Assembly (NCBI RefSeq): GCF_000420325.1
Contig: NZ_ATUS01000005.1
Span: 1-64,000 of the forward strand
Direction of reading: 5' to 3'
DNA from: Spongiibacter tropicus DSM 19543
GTDB lineage: Bacteria; Pseudomonadota; Gammaproteobacteria; Pseudomonadales; Spongiibacteraceae
Length of the DNA stretch: 64,000 bases
Both the position numbers and the translations under genes were made by a program. Shown here one piece after another: positions 14,156 through 22,234 of the stretch; positions within the stretch are counted from its first letter, which is position 1, and every line of letters begins with the position of its first letter. The notes under the pieces are model-generated. The model had not been told where the DNA came from. It ran no database searches and saw only the letters and a list, made by a program, of their open reading frames with translations.

Positions 14156-15910
14156 GTGCTCTACGCCATGGATCGCGCCTGGTGGCGTGAGCATGACGGC
14201 GCGCTCGGTGAGTTCAGTGGTCAGTGCGTGGCACCGGTAGCAGATTGCCCGAGTGCAGAGCATGTTAATTTTGCGAGCGGCCGTAACAGTGGCGCCGGGG
14301 CGATGGCTCTTGCGGAGCGTTTCGGTGCTCGGCGCATAATCTTGCTGGGTTACGACTGCAAAATCTCTGGCGGCAAAACCCACTGGCATGGTGATCACCC
14401 AAAGCCACTGGGTAATGCGGGCTCTGTTGGGAAGTGGCCTGCTCAGTTTGCAGATATGGCCGGTCAGCTGGGCCATGTGGATATTGTCAATGCCACCCGC
14501 GATACCGCGTTAAAGCATTGGCCGGAAGTGAGTTTAGAGCAGGCGCTCGCGAGTGAGGTCTGTCCGGCTCACAGCGGCAGCCCTTTTCTCATCGTCTCGG
14601 CGGCCACTGCTGGGAGTCGCTACGTCGAGTGTCTGGACCGGCAGCGTGCCAAACACGGCGCAGAGGTGTTTTTGGGGTTGGAAGTGCCCGATCGGGGAAG
14701 CTGGGCTGAAAACACAAAGATCAAGCCAGCGGCTATCTTGTCAGCCCTGGGGCGGTCGATACATGTGCTGTGGGTGGATGCTGACTGCGATGTGTCGCCG
14801 CCGTCTGAGCTGCCTCCCGGTGAGTGGGATATCTGTACAACGGAGAACATCCATCCTACTCACAAAAACCGGATCAGCGCGGCGTTTATCTTATTCAAGG
14901 ATACGCCTGCCACTCGTCAGTTTCTGGCGGATTGGGCGGTGTTGAATCAAACAGCTAAAAAGGATCATCCCGCGTTTGTATCTGCGCTCCGGCGTGCCAG
15001 TAATTTGCGCGTAGGTGATATGACGGTCTGGTTGAAGGGATTGCATACCATCAATGCTTTCGCGCGGGACCGTGGGGAATTCGTTTCTTGCGGTGTCGAC
15101 ACGTCGATGCGGATAAATGTCATGCCCTGCCGCATGCCGCTAAAAGGTGGCGAGTGGCCGCAATTGCTCCGAAAGGGAATGGAGTCAGTCGGCGACAAGG
15201 TCCGTTTCTCGCAGGCGGTAGGTGATGACGACCTGCACGTGTTTTGGGGGATGCGGAGATCGTGGGGCAAGGCCGCTCTGCAGTCTGGTAAGAAGTGCCT
15301 CGTTGTAGAGCGGGCCTATCTGGGCGATCGCTTCAAGTGGCATGCTCTTGGTTTTAATGGCCTGAATGGCTTGGCAGATTTCTGCAACGAAAGCGTGCCT
15401 GATGATCGTTGGCGTAAATATTGGCGCCACACCGCCGAGCCCTGGAAGGAGTCGGGCGACTATGCCCTGATTATTGGGCAGGTTCCTGGTGATGCTGCAT
15501 TGCGGGGCTTGGATGTTGGCGAGTGGGTTGGTTCGGTGGTAGAGGAGGCGAGGCAGCGATTCGGAAAGGTGTATTTTCGTCCGCATCCGCTGGCTCGTAA
15601 GCCTGTTCGTGTACCGGGTGTTGAGGTTATGGGTGGTGACTTGGCTAAGGCGCTGAGCGGCGCTTCGGCAGTGATTACGTATAACAGCAATACAGCGGTC
15701 GATGCGGTGATGGCGGGTGTGCCCGCTATTTGTTTCGATCGCGGCTCCATGGCGTGGGACGTTTGTAGCCACAGCATAAGCGAGCCGCTATATCGCGGAG
15801 ACCGGGATGACTGGGGGCGGAAAATTGCCTATGCCCAGTGGTTGCCGGAAGAGCTGAGCAGCGGGGCTGCGTGGCGGCATTTGAGGGAATCTGTATGGCA
15901 GCCTTGTTGA
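14156..15910 (+). CDS. Three-part DUF115-like / glycosyltransferase-like phage protein
   Basis: From the first canonical start (GTG 14156) the protein has 584 aa. Coding signal continues upstream in frame to about 13991 and includes CIASGPSL, a nucleotide-loop motif of DUF115/MptE-like phage proteins. The N-terminal part (to about 130) has IILLGYD and HWHGDHPK, as in that family. Residues about 140-310 resemble a nucleotide-sugar transferase with VDADCDV as a candidate DxD. Residues about 340-570 resemble capsule-synthesis glycosyltransferases, with FRPHPL then NSNTAVDAVMAGVPAICFD. It may glycosylate the virion or the host surface. Its place inside the head operon is unusual. Confidence 0.65.
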   Translation: MLYAMDRAWWREHDGALGEFSGQCVAPVADCPSAEHVNFASGRNSGAGAMALAERFGARRIILLGYDCKISGGKTHWHGDHPKPLGNAGSVGKWPAQFADMAGQLGHVDIVNATRDTALKHWPEVSLEQALASEVCPAHSGSPFLIVSAATAGSRYVECLDRQRAKHGAEVFLGLEVPDRGSWAENTKIKPAAILSALGRSIHVLWVDADCDVSPPSELPPGEWDICTTENIHPTHKNRISAAFILFKDTPATRQFLADWAVLNQTAKKDHPAFVSALRRASNLRVGDMTVWLKGLHTINAFARDRGEFVSCGVDTSMRINVMPCRMPLKGGEWPQLLRKGMESVGDKVRFSQAVGDDDLHVFWGMRRSWGKAALQSGKKCLVVERAYLGDRFKWHALGFNGLNGLADFCNESVPDDRWRKYWRHTAEPWKESGDYALIIGQVPGDAALRGLDVGEWVGSVVEEARQRFGKVYFRPHPLARKPVRVPGVEVMGGDLAKALSGASAVITYNSNTAVDAVMAGVPAICFDRGSMAWDVCSHSISEPLYRGDRDDWGRKIAYAQWLPEELSSGAAWRHLRESVWQPC

Positions 15911-16233
15911 TACCGCTTGAGGATATCAAGCGCCATCTGCGGTTTTCCGATTTGTCGCCCGACTCCGAGCTGGACCCGTACCTTGAGGGCCTGCTCGATG
16001 CGGCCGTGGACTACTGCAGTAACTATCTCGGGCGGCCCATTCCGTGGGTGGACGATGATGGTGATAGCAATTCGCCGTCGGAGGTTTTTCCGGCGTCTGT
16101 GCGCCAGGCTATTCTGATCGTGATCGCAGAGCTGGACCAAAATCGAGAGCAGCGAGCTGTGGGTGTGAGTATTGATGAATTACCCACGGTAACTAATTTT
16201 CTGCACTTTTACCGCGTGGGGCTGGGTGTATGA
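15895..16233 (+). CDS. Head-tail connector protein (gp6-like)
   Basis: This is a 112-aa protein from ATG 15895, overlapping the end of the glycosyltransferase-like gene. The pattern LEDIKRHLRFSD, then LLDAAVDYCSNYLGRPI and PASVRQAILIVIAELDQNR, is typical of HK97 gp6-like connectors that join portal and tail. The stop overlaps the next start by four bases. Confidence 0.85.
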   Translation: MAALLIPLEDIKRHLRFSDLSPDSELDPYLEGLLDAAVDYCSNYLGRPIPWVDDDGDSNSPSEVFPASVRQAILIVIAELDQNREQRAVGVSIDELPTVTNFLHFYRVGLGV

Positions 16234-16580
16234 GGCTGGGTCCGTTGCGGCATCGCGTGCAGTTTCAGCGGCGACAGAGTGTGCAGAACCCGGTATCGGG
16301 CGCGAAGGAATCCGTCTGGGTTGATGCCTTCAAGGCGTGGTGTTCCATCGAATACCTGAGCGTGCGCGAATTTGTTAGCGCCTCTGCCGAGCGTGCGGAG
16401 ATTACCGCTCGTATCAAAACACGGTTTCGCGACGACATTCCCAGCGATGTGAATCGGCTGGCGAACATGCGGGCCAAGCATGGCGGCAAGGTTTACAACC
16501 TGCATGGCGCGCTGCCAGATCCTCGCTCGGGACGCGAATACCTCACCATGCCCGTAAGTGAGGGGGTTAACGATGGCTGA
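16230..16580 (+). CDS. Head-tail adaptor (SPP1 gp16-like)
   Basis: This 116-aa protein starts LGPLRHRVQFQRR, continues with VWVDAFKAWCSIEYLSVREF, and ends with a GREYLTMPVSEG strand. This is the pattern of phage head closure or adaptor proteins with an SPP1 gp16-like barrel. It lies between the gp6-like connector and the gp10-like protein, as in many HK97-type phages. Confidence 0.85.
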   Translation: MRLGPLRHRVQFQRRQSVQNPVSGAKESVWVDAFKAWCSIEYLSVREFVSASAERAEITARIKTRFRDDIPSDVNRLANMRAKHGGKVYNLHGALPDPRSGREYLTMPVSEGVNDG

Positions 16581-17112
16581 CGGCGTCGATTTTTCCCTTA
16601 CCGGCATGGATGGCGTGCTGGGCAAAATGCGCGAGCTGAAGGTGGATGCGCGTTTGAAGGGTGGGCGGTTTGCGGCCCGTAAAGCGGCGCAGGTGATGCT
16701 GGCGGCGGCGCAGGAGAATGCCAGCCGGATCGATGATCCGGCAACGGCAAACAGTATCGAGAAGAATCTGGCGCTGCGTTTTTCTGGTCGGCGGTTTAAG
16801 CAAACCGGCGACATTATGTTTCGCGTGGGGGTGATGGGCGGGGCGCGCAGCTATGCCGACACCAAGGAAAATCGGCGCAAGTCGCGGGTAGGTGCCCGCT
16901 ATCGTACCGATGGCGACAAGTCGAATCCGGGCGGTGATACCTGGTACTGGCGACTGGTGGAGCTGGGAACGTCGCGTATGCCTGCTAACCCGTTTATGCG
17001 TCCGGCGCTGGAGCGCAATATCAGCCAGGTAATCGATACCTTCGCTACGCAGTACGACAAGGCGCTGGATCGCGCCATTCGCCGCGCTAAAAAGCTGCAG
17101 GAGAAAGGCTGA
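16573..17112 (+). CDS. HK97 gp10-like tail completion protein
   Basis: This 179-aa protein starts at ATG 16573, with a GTG at 16558 as an alternative. It begins DFSLTGMDGVLGKM and has a helical middle and the family end WRLVELGTSRMPANPFMRPALE, which is highly characteristic of HK97 gp10-like proteins. It is probably needed for tail joining or tail tube completion. The stop codon overlaps the next ATG by one base. Confidence 0.88.
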   Translation: MADGVDFSLTGMDGVLGKMRELKVDARLKGGRFAARKAAQVMLAAAQENASRIDDPATANSIEKNLALRFSGRRFKQTGDIMFRVGVMGGARSYADTKENRRKSRVGARYRTDGDKSNPGGDTWYWRLVELGTSRMPANPFMRPALERNISQVIDTFATQYDKALDRAIRRAKKLQEKG

Positions 17113-17489
17113 TGTACCCGCCCATCTTTTTGGTCTGCGCTGCGGTGCCTGCGGTAACCGCGGTGCTGGGGGTGGAGCCGGTTCGTCTGTGGCCGTTTGA
17201 TTCGGCCCCGGCTCAGGGCGACGACTTTTATGCGTTGCCCTACGCCGTGTGGCAGACCGTTGGCGGCTCGCCCGAGAACTACATTGATACAACGCCAGAT
17301 ATCGACTCGCACACCCTGCAAGTCGATGTTTATGACCTTAATGCCAGCTCGGCGCGCGGCGCTGCCGAGGCTCTGCGCAACGCCATAGAGCCACATGCGC
17401 ACATCGTGTCGTGGCGCGGCGAAAGTTTTGAGCGCGATACCCAGCTGTATCGCTATTCCTTTGATGTCGACTGGTGGGTGCCTCGTTAA
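17112..17489 (+). CDS. Tail terminator / completion protein (DUF3168-like)
   Basis: This 125-aa protein has PYAVWQTVGGSPENYID in the middle and ESFERDTQLYRYSFDVDWW at the end, as in DUF3168/gp17-like proteins that cap the tail. Position between the gp10-like protein and the tail tube agrees. The family was recognised from these motifs, not from a search. Confidence 0.8.
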   Translation: MYPPIFLVCAAVPAVTAVLGVEPVRLWPFDSAPAQGDDFYALPYAVWQTVGGSPENYIDTTPDIDSHTLQVDVYDLNASSARGAAEALRNAIEPHAHIVSWRGESFERDTQLYRYSFDVDWWVPR

Positions 17490-17506
17490 GGCGCTGCACC
17501 TTGTCA

Positions 17507-17525
17507 CCCGCTGCGGCGGGCTTTT
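17507..17525 (+). terminator. Weak terminator before the tail tube gene
   Basis: CCCGC (17507-17511) pairs with GCGGG (17516-17520), followed by C and five T. The short stem suggests partial termination. Confidence 0.5.
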
Positions 17526-17552
17526 TCAAACCCCCTGTAGAGGACAACCACC

Positions 17553-18041
17553 ATGAGTAAGCTAACTCAGGGCACGCAGCTCTATGTTATCGACCCGCGC
17601 GGCAGCGAGCCTGTTGTGCTGGAGATTAATTGCATCACCGGCTTCAATCCCGGTGGTGCGCCCAAGTCGCAAATCGACGACACCTGTCTGGACGAAACCG
17701 AGGCAATGCGCTATCGCGCTGGGCTCAAGGCGCCGGGGCAGGCCACAATCAACCTGAATGCCGACCCCACAAATGCCTCGCATGTGGCGCTGTATGAGCT
17801 GTATGACGATCCCCTTGTGGAAGACCTGCATTGGGTAGTCGGCTGGAGCGATGGCAAGGATATTCCGCCAACCATCGACAGCAATGGTGAATTCGAGCTG
17901 CCGACAACGCGCACCTGGTTTGGCTTCGACGGCTATATCGCCGACTTCCCCTTCGATCATCAGGGCAACACCGTGGTGGCCACGGCGGCGACCGTTCAGC
18001 GCAATGGTGCCGGTCGCTGGGTGCGTAAGGTGGTGGTGTAA
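17553..18041 (+). CDS. Major tail tube protein
   Basis: This 162-aa protein begins SKLTQGTQLYVID and is beta-rich, with the typical GFDGYIADFPFD segment of lambda-V-like tube proteins. A good ribosome site (GTAGAGGA) precedes the ATG. Position just before the G/GT frameshift pair and the tape measure gene is diagnostic. Confidence 0.87.
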   Translation: MSKLTQGTQLYVIDPRGSEPVVLEINCITGFNPGGAPKSQIDDTCLDETEAMRYRAGLKAPGQATINLNADPTNASHVALYELYDDPLVEDLHWVVGWSDGKDIPPTIDSNGEFELPTTRTWFGFDGYIADFPFDHQGNTVVATAATVQRNGAGRWVRKVVV

Positions 18042-18042
18042 T

Positions 18043-18402
18043 ATGGATCTGACGCTGGATGGCCTGAAAAAGATGGGGGCCTTCACCGGTGCGCCGGTGA
18101 AGAAAGAAGTGGAGTGGAAAAGCGGTGGCGAGAGCTATTCCGGTACGGTCTATGTGCGTATGTTGTCATTCCACTCCGCAAAAACTGATCTGCTGGCGGC
18201 TGGTGGCCGGGTTGACCAGGTGGCGGGGCGCATTGCGGCCTGCATCTGCGATGCGGAGGGTAAATCGATTTTTACGCCCGAAGATATCACCGGCGAAGCT
18301 GATCCGGCGCGTGGGCCAATGGATGGCAATCTAGCCATTGCCTTGCTGGGTGCAATAGGCGAGGTCAATAATCTGGCGGGAAAGCCGAAAGCCACCCACT
18401 AA
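18043..18402 (+). CDS. Tail assembly chaperone G-like
   Basis: This 119-aa protein starts one base after the tail tube stop codon. It is the short product of a lambda G/GT-type pair. Near its end, codons read GCG-GGA-AAG, giving the slippery heptamer GGGAAAG (18378-18384) in the correct zero frame. The chaperone coats the tape measure protein during tail assembly. Confidence 0.88.
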   Translation: MDLTLDGLKKMGAFTGAPVKKEVEWKSGGESYSGTVYVRMLSFHSAKTDLLAAGGRVDQVAGRIAACICDAEGKSIFTPEDITGEADPARGPMDGNLAIALLGAIGEVNNLAGKPKATH

Positions 18403-18692
18403 ACAGCGAGGATGAATTGTGGCACGAGCTGGTGCTGTGCGGTGTGGGTGGTCGGACCATCGCCGAAGCGCAACACCGAATGAGCTACAAGGAGTTTTTG
18501 CGCTGGGCGGAGTACCGGGCATTGCGGGGTAGCCTGCATATCGGCATGCGGGTAGAGGGCGGCATTGGGATGCTGGCGGCAATGTATGCCAATGCTCATA
18601 GCAAATATGGGGGCTACTCTGCCTACGACTTTGCGCCGCACCTCGAAGAGCCGGAAATCTCGCTAGAGCAAGCCATGGAGCGCTGGCAGTGA
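18043..18692 (+). CDS. GT fusion chaperone made by programmed -1 frameshift
   Basis: Slipping back one base on GGGAAAG (18378-18384) leads into an open frame that runs through 18417 to the stop at 18692. The fusion has about 216 aa: 114 from G, then 102 in the -1 frame. The heptamer is identical to that of lambda. The T part has ELWHELVLCGVGGRT and a DUF4035-like EFLRWAEYRAL segment, and binds the tape measure in known systems. The T part has no good start codon of its own apart from a TTG at 18417 with no clear ribosome site. Confidence 0.85.
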
Positions 18693-18733
18693 TATTGTAA
18701 CGTTTGCAGGAAATATCATTACAGGAGGTTGTT

Positions 18734-19048
18734 GTGTCCAAGGGTTTGTGGATATTCGTGGTGGCAGTTTTGTCTTGCGGTCATATTGCCGCAGATACAG
18801 AAAATCGATACTCGTTATGTAAGCAAATGTCCGACGTGGCGGGCATGGTGATGGAGAATAGGCAGGAGGGGGTGCTGATGTCCGAGCTTATGGCATTGGC
18901 GGATAGTAGTTTCTCCGGGCTTTTGGAGGATATAGCTTCTGCTGCTTATTCAAAGCCGAGGTACAGTACAGAAAAAATGCAGAAACGCGCTATTGTGGAC
19001 TTTCAGAATGATGTCTATTTGGGCTGCGTTACCAATCTAAAGGATTGA
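18734..19048 (+). CDS. Secreted small phage protein (probable moron)
   Basis: This is a 104-aa protein from GTG 18734, with AGGAGG at 18723-18728. The N-terminus is a Sec signal peptide (KGLWIFVVAVLSCGHIAA), so the mature part of about 80 residues should be periplasmic. It has two Cys (YSLCKQM and LGCVTN) that could form a disulfide. Codon use is more AT-rich than its neighbours, and its own terminator follows. Insertion between chaperone and tape measure is not part of the standard tail module. A role in superinfection exclusion or host envelope change is possible but unproven. Confidence 0.65.
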   Translation: MSKGLWIFVVAVLSCGHIAADTENRYSLCKQMSDVAGMVMENRQEGVLMSELMALADSSFSGLLEDIASAAYSKPRYSTEKMQKRAIVDFQNDVYLGCVTNLKD

Positions 19049-19064
19049 TGCTAATTTAAGTTTC

Positions 19065-19088
19065 AAACCCGCTAAGGCGGGTTTTTTT
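19065..19088 (+). terminator. Intrinsic terminator after the secreted moron
   Basis: CCCGC (19068-19072) pairs with GCGGG (19077-19081) over a TAAG loop, extended by A-T pairs, with seven T. Confidence 0.8.
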
Positions 19089-19105
19089 ATGTCTGGAGAA
19101 AATGC

Positions 19106-21346
19106 ATGGCCACAAAAAGCCTTGGGCAGCTCACCATTGATCTGATCGCGCGCGTCGGCGGATTCACCGGTGGTTTGTCCAAGGCTGAGCGTGATGCCGA
19201 CCAGTGGAAAAAGAAGGTCAAGAAGCACGTTGGTGAGGTTGGCCAAGCGTTTGCGTTAACGGCAGGCGCAACGCAGGCGGCGCTTACGGCAATCACTGTG
19301 TCTACCGTGAATACGGCTACTGAGGTTGCCCAGCTATCTGCCCTTGCTAATACCGGTACCACAGAGTTTCAGAAGTATGCCTCTGCGGCCAAGGTGGTGG
19401 GTGTTGAGCAGGATAAGCTCGCTGATATCTTCAAAGATACCAACGACAAGATTGGCGACTTCATTCAGACCGGCGGCGGTCCGCTGCAGGATTTCTTCGA
19501 CAATATCGCGCCGCAAGTCGGTGTGACCGTTGAGCAGTTTAAGCGGCTGTCTGGCCCGGAGGCGCTCGGGCTTTATGTGTCGAGCCTGGAAAAAGCGGGC
19601 GCGTCGCAGAATGAGATGACCTTCTACATGGAGGCCATTGCCTCTGATGCGACCTTGTTGCTGCCCCTGCTGCGAAATAACGCTGAGGGGTTCCGGCTGC
19701 TGGGCGATGAGGCCGAGCGGGCGGGGGCAATACTCGATGAGGATGCGATCAAGTCCGCCAATGAGCTGAATGCGGCCATGCACCTTATGCAGCTCGGTGT
19801 TGGTGGGATTAAAACTGAGATTGGCACCGAGCTGGTGCCAGTAATGGCGACCTTTGCCGAGGAGCTGTTGTCGGTTTCGGCGGGTGGCACGCTCGCTGAG
19901 GATGTGGCGGGCACTCTGGCGCAAACGCTCAAGTTGCTCGGTTTGGCGGCTATTGGTGCTTTTGGTGGGTTGCAGTTGGTAGGCAAGGGGGCGGCTGGCG
20001 TAGCTGCTCTCAGGGCGTCCGCTACGGATGGCGGAAAGTGGTATGAGTCATTTTTTGGTCCGCTCGCCATAAAGCGATACATCGATAACTGGGGTAAGTT
20101 CAAAGCCACGGCCGGTGCGGTTGCGGACGACCTTGAGGCGACAGCTGATCAATATGTGGAATTAATCCAGCGCATCTATGCGGGTGGCGAGCGTGAAGGC
20201 GACGATGCCGAAGCCATGCGTGAAAAGTTGCAGTTGATCTCCGGGCTGTTGACAGATTTCCGGAATAGCGCCGGAGGTGCTGGGGCGTCGGGTGAGATCG
20301 ACGCAACAACGCAAAAACTGATCGACCAGGCCGCTGTGCTTGAGTCGCAGAATCAGTTGCTGCGATTGGGTTACGAGCTTGAGGACGCCAAATTCATCGC
20401 GGCCTACCAGCACGCCGACGAAATGACGCAGGCGCTGATGGCGCAGGAGCGTCAGCAGCGCGCCATTCTCGACGCGAAATCTGAAGAGCAAGAATTATTG
20501 GATGCCTTCAGTGCGGCGAACGACGAGCGCATTGCGGAGCAAATCGATGCAAATCGCAGTTTCTGGGATGAATACCTGCGGGCAGCCGAGGAGGCGCTTA
20601 CGCAGGTTGATGAGCTTGCGCTGTCGACCATTGAGAATATGTCGTCGGGCTTCGGTAATGCGCTGGAGAGCATCGTTTTCGATTTTACCAATGTGAGCGA
20701 TGCCTTTGATCAGCTGATGGAAACCTTGGCTCGCTCCACCGTGAACGCGCTTGGGAAAATGGCGGCGGAGTGGCTGGCGTATCAGGCGGTCCAGTTGCTT
20801 GTCGGGTCGGCGGGGCAGGCGGGGGCTGTGGCTGCTGTTTCCTCTGAAGCTCAGACAGGGGTGTTGTTGGCTGGGATCCATGCTTATTCTTCGACGGCGG
20901 CCATTCCTGTGGTGGGGCCTGCGGCAGCTCCGGCTGCAATGCAGCAGGCTATCTCCGTTACGAGTCCTCTGGCCTCTGCGGCAGCAGCGGCAGCGGCGGC
21001 AGGGTATGCCGGCGCCTTCGATAACGGCGGCCATATTCCTGCTGGTAGTTTTGGCCTGGTGGGCGAGAAGCGGGCCGAGTTTGTTATGGGGCCGGCAGAT
21101 GTGATCAGTGGTCAAAAAACGCAGGCCGTGCTCGACCGTGTGGCGAGTGATCGCGCCGCGAATGATGCATCCGCCGCGGTGGCGCCGGTAGTGGTTTACA
21201 TCAACGGCGTTGCCCAGCCGGTAGATATCGACATGATCCGCAACGGCGCGCGTGAAGTGGTCATCGAGGAGGTCAGCAACAAGGCCAGTAAAACGATGCG
21301 ATCGCTCAAGGCGCAAACCAATGTGCGCCCCAAGGGTAAGTATTGA
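19106..21346 (+). CDS. Tail tape measure protein
   Basis: This 746-aa, mostly helical protein starts ATKSLGQLTIDLIARVGGFT, as in lambda H-like tape measures. It has coiled-coil stretches at about 20-60 and 440-540, and two hydrophobic regions (about 275-305 and 555-635). The end is basic (KASKTMRSLKAQTNVRPKGKY). It sets tail length. At the usual 1.5 angstrom per residue a tail of roughly 110 nm is predicted (inference). Confidence 0.92.
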   Translation: MATKSLGQLTIDLIARVGGFTGGLSKAERDADQWKKKVKKHVGEVGQAFALTAGATQAALTAITVSTVNTATEVAQLSALANTGTTEFQKYASAAKVVGVEQDKLADIFKDTNDKIGDFIQTGGGPLQDFFDNIAPQVGVTVEQFKRLSGPEALGLYVSSLEKAGASQNEMTFYMEAIASDATLLLPLLRNNAEGFRLLGDEAERAGAILDEDAIKSANELNAAMHLMQLGVGGIKTEIGTELVPVMATFAEELLSVSAGGTLAEDVAGTLAQTLKLLGLAAIGAFGGLQLVGKGAAGVAALRASATDGGKWYESFFGPLAIKRYIDNWGKFKATAGAVADDLEATADQYVELIQRIYAGGEREGDDAEAMREKLQLISGLLTDFRNSAGGAGASGEIDATTQKLIDQAAVLESQNQLLRLGYELEDAKFIAAYQHADEMTQALMAQERQQRAILDAKSEEQELLDAFSAANDERIAEQIDANRSFWDEYLRAAEEALTQVDELALSTIENMSSGFGNALESIVFDFTNVSDAFDQLMETLARSTVNALGKMAAEWLAYQAVQLLVGSAGQAGAVAAVSSEAQTGVLLAGIHAYSSTAAIPVVGPAAAPAAMQQAISVTSPLASAAAAAAAAGYAGAFDNGGHIPAGSFGLVGEKRAEFVMGPADVISGQKTQAVLDRVASDRAANDASAAVAPVVVYINGVAQPVDIDMIRNGAREVVIEEVSNKASKTMRSLKAQTNVRPKGKY

Positions 21347-21849
21347 TGATTGGGGCACTTGAGCAGGCGTATGCCAGTGCGGTGCAAACGCCGGTGCTGA
21401 CGGTGCGGCTGGTGTCGCCGGGACTGACGGGCGGGTCGATTGCCTTTGCGCAAAGCTATCGCGATTTGACGGCTACCCTGGAAGATGGTGTGACGTCGGT
21501 GGTATTTGAGGCCAGCGGTGCGGCCATCGACTGGCCGAAAGCCGGTGTCGAGGGCGCGGAAGATATTGGTGTGCGCCTGGAGAATGTGAGCCAGCGTGCG
21601 CGGCATGAGATCAAGGCGGCCAAGGCCTATTACCGGCAAACCGGGCATAGCGTGCGGATGGAGCTGCGCCAGTATTTGCCGAGCGATCTGTCGGCGCCGG
21701 TGGGTGGTATTTATAAGGCGTTGGTGACGGATACGCAGGTGGATCGCAATGTAGCGCAGATTAAGGGCGCCTTTCATTTGATGATCGATATGGTGTATCC
21801 GCGCCGTCGTTACTACGCGGCGAAGTATCCGGGCTTGGAATATGCCTGA
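21346..21849 (+). CDS. DUF1833 family minor tail protein
   Basis: This 167-aa protein has an ATG (21346) that overlaps the tape measure stop. The pattern ALEQAYASAVQTPVLTVRLVS, with later beta strands and DMVYPRRRYYAAKYPGLEYA at the end, fits DUF1833 proteins. These lie between tape measure and NlpC/P60 genes in many siphoviruses and are probably part of the tail tip. Confidence 0.75.
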   Translation: MIGALEQAYASAVQTPVLTVRLVSPGLTGGSIAFAQSYRDLTATLEDGVTSVVFEASGAAIDWPKAGVEGAEDIGVRLENVSQRARHEIKAAKAYYRQTGHSVRMELRQYLPSDLSAPVGGIYKALVTDTQVDRNVAQIKGAFHLMIDMVYPRRRYYAAKYPGLEYA

Positions 21850-22234
21850 TCGGGCGGCGCTACGGCGCTTTCGGCATTGGCAATATCGCGACCCGGGCGC
21901 CAACTGCAGCGACTACGTAGCCGCGTTTCTGAGCGCCTTTACCTCGTTAACGGCAGATGACTACCCGGTAGGAGTGGTGTCGGCGCGCGATGGTCTGCGC
22001 AAGGCGCGGGCGCATGAGCGTGTGGTGCAGCTTTTTGAGGCCTGTGAGCCTCGCGATTTTGCCTTGGCCTGTCAGTACATCGGTCGCGTGTTTGTGCATG
22101 TGGGCGTGGTGTTTGGCGGGCAGGTGTGGCACACCGGCGCGGCCACCGGCACGGTGGTGGAAAGCGTCGAGCATTTTGAGCGTCGCGGCCAGCATGGCGG
22201 CACGCGTTACTGGATACACAAGAAACTCCTCTGA
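21842..22234 (+). CDS. NlpC/P60-like tail tip protein
   Basis: In this 130-aa protein a candidate catalytic Cys lies in GANCSDYVAAFL near residue 22, and a His in VFVHVGVVFGGQVWHTG (HVG, then WH) in the second half. This is the order of NlpC/P60 and related Cys peptidases that open the cell wall during infection. It is short for the class and was not matched to one subfamily. Confidence 0.7.
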   Translation: MPDRAALRRFRHWQYRDPGANCSDYVAAFLSAFTSLTADDYPVGVVSARDGLRKARAHERVVQLFEACEPRDFALACQYIGRVFVHVGVVFGGQVWHTGAATGTVVESVEHFERRGQHGGTRYWIHKKLL

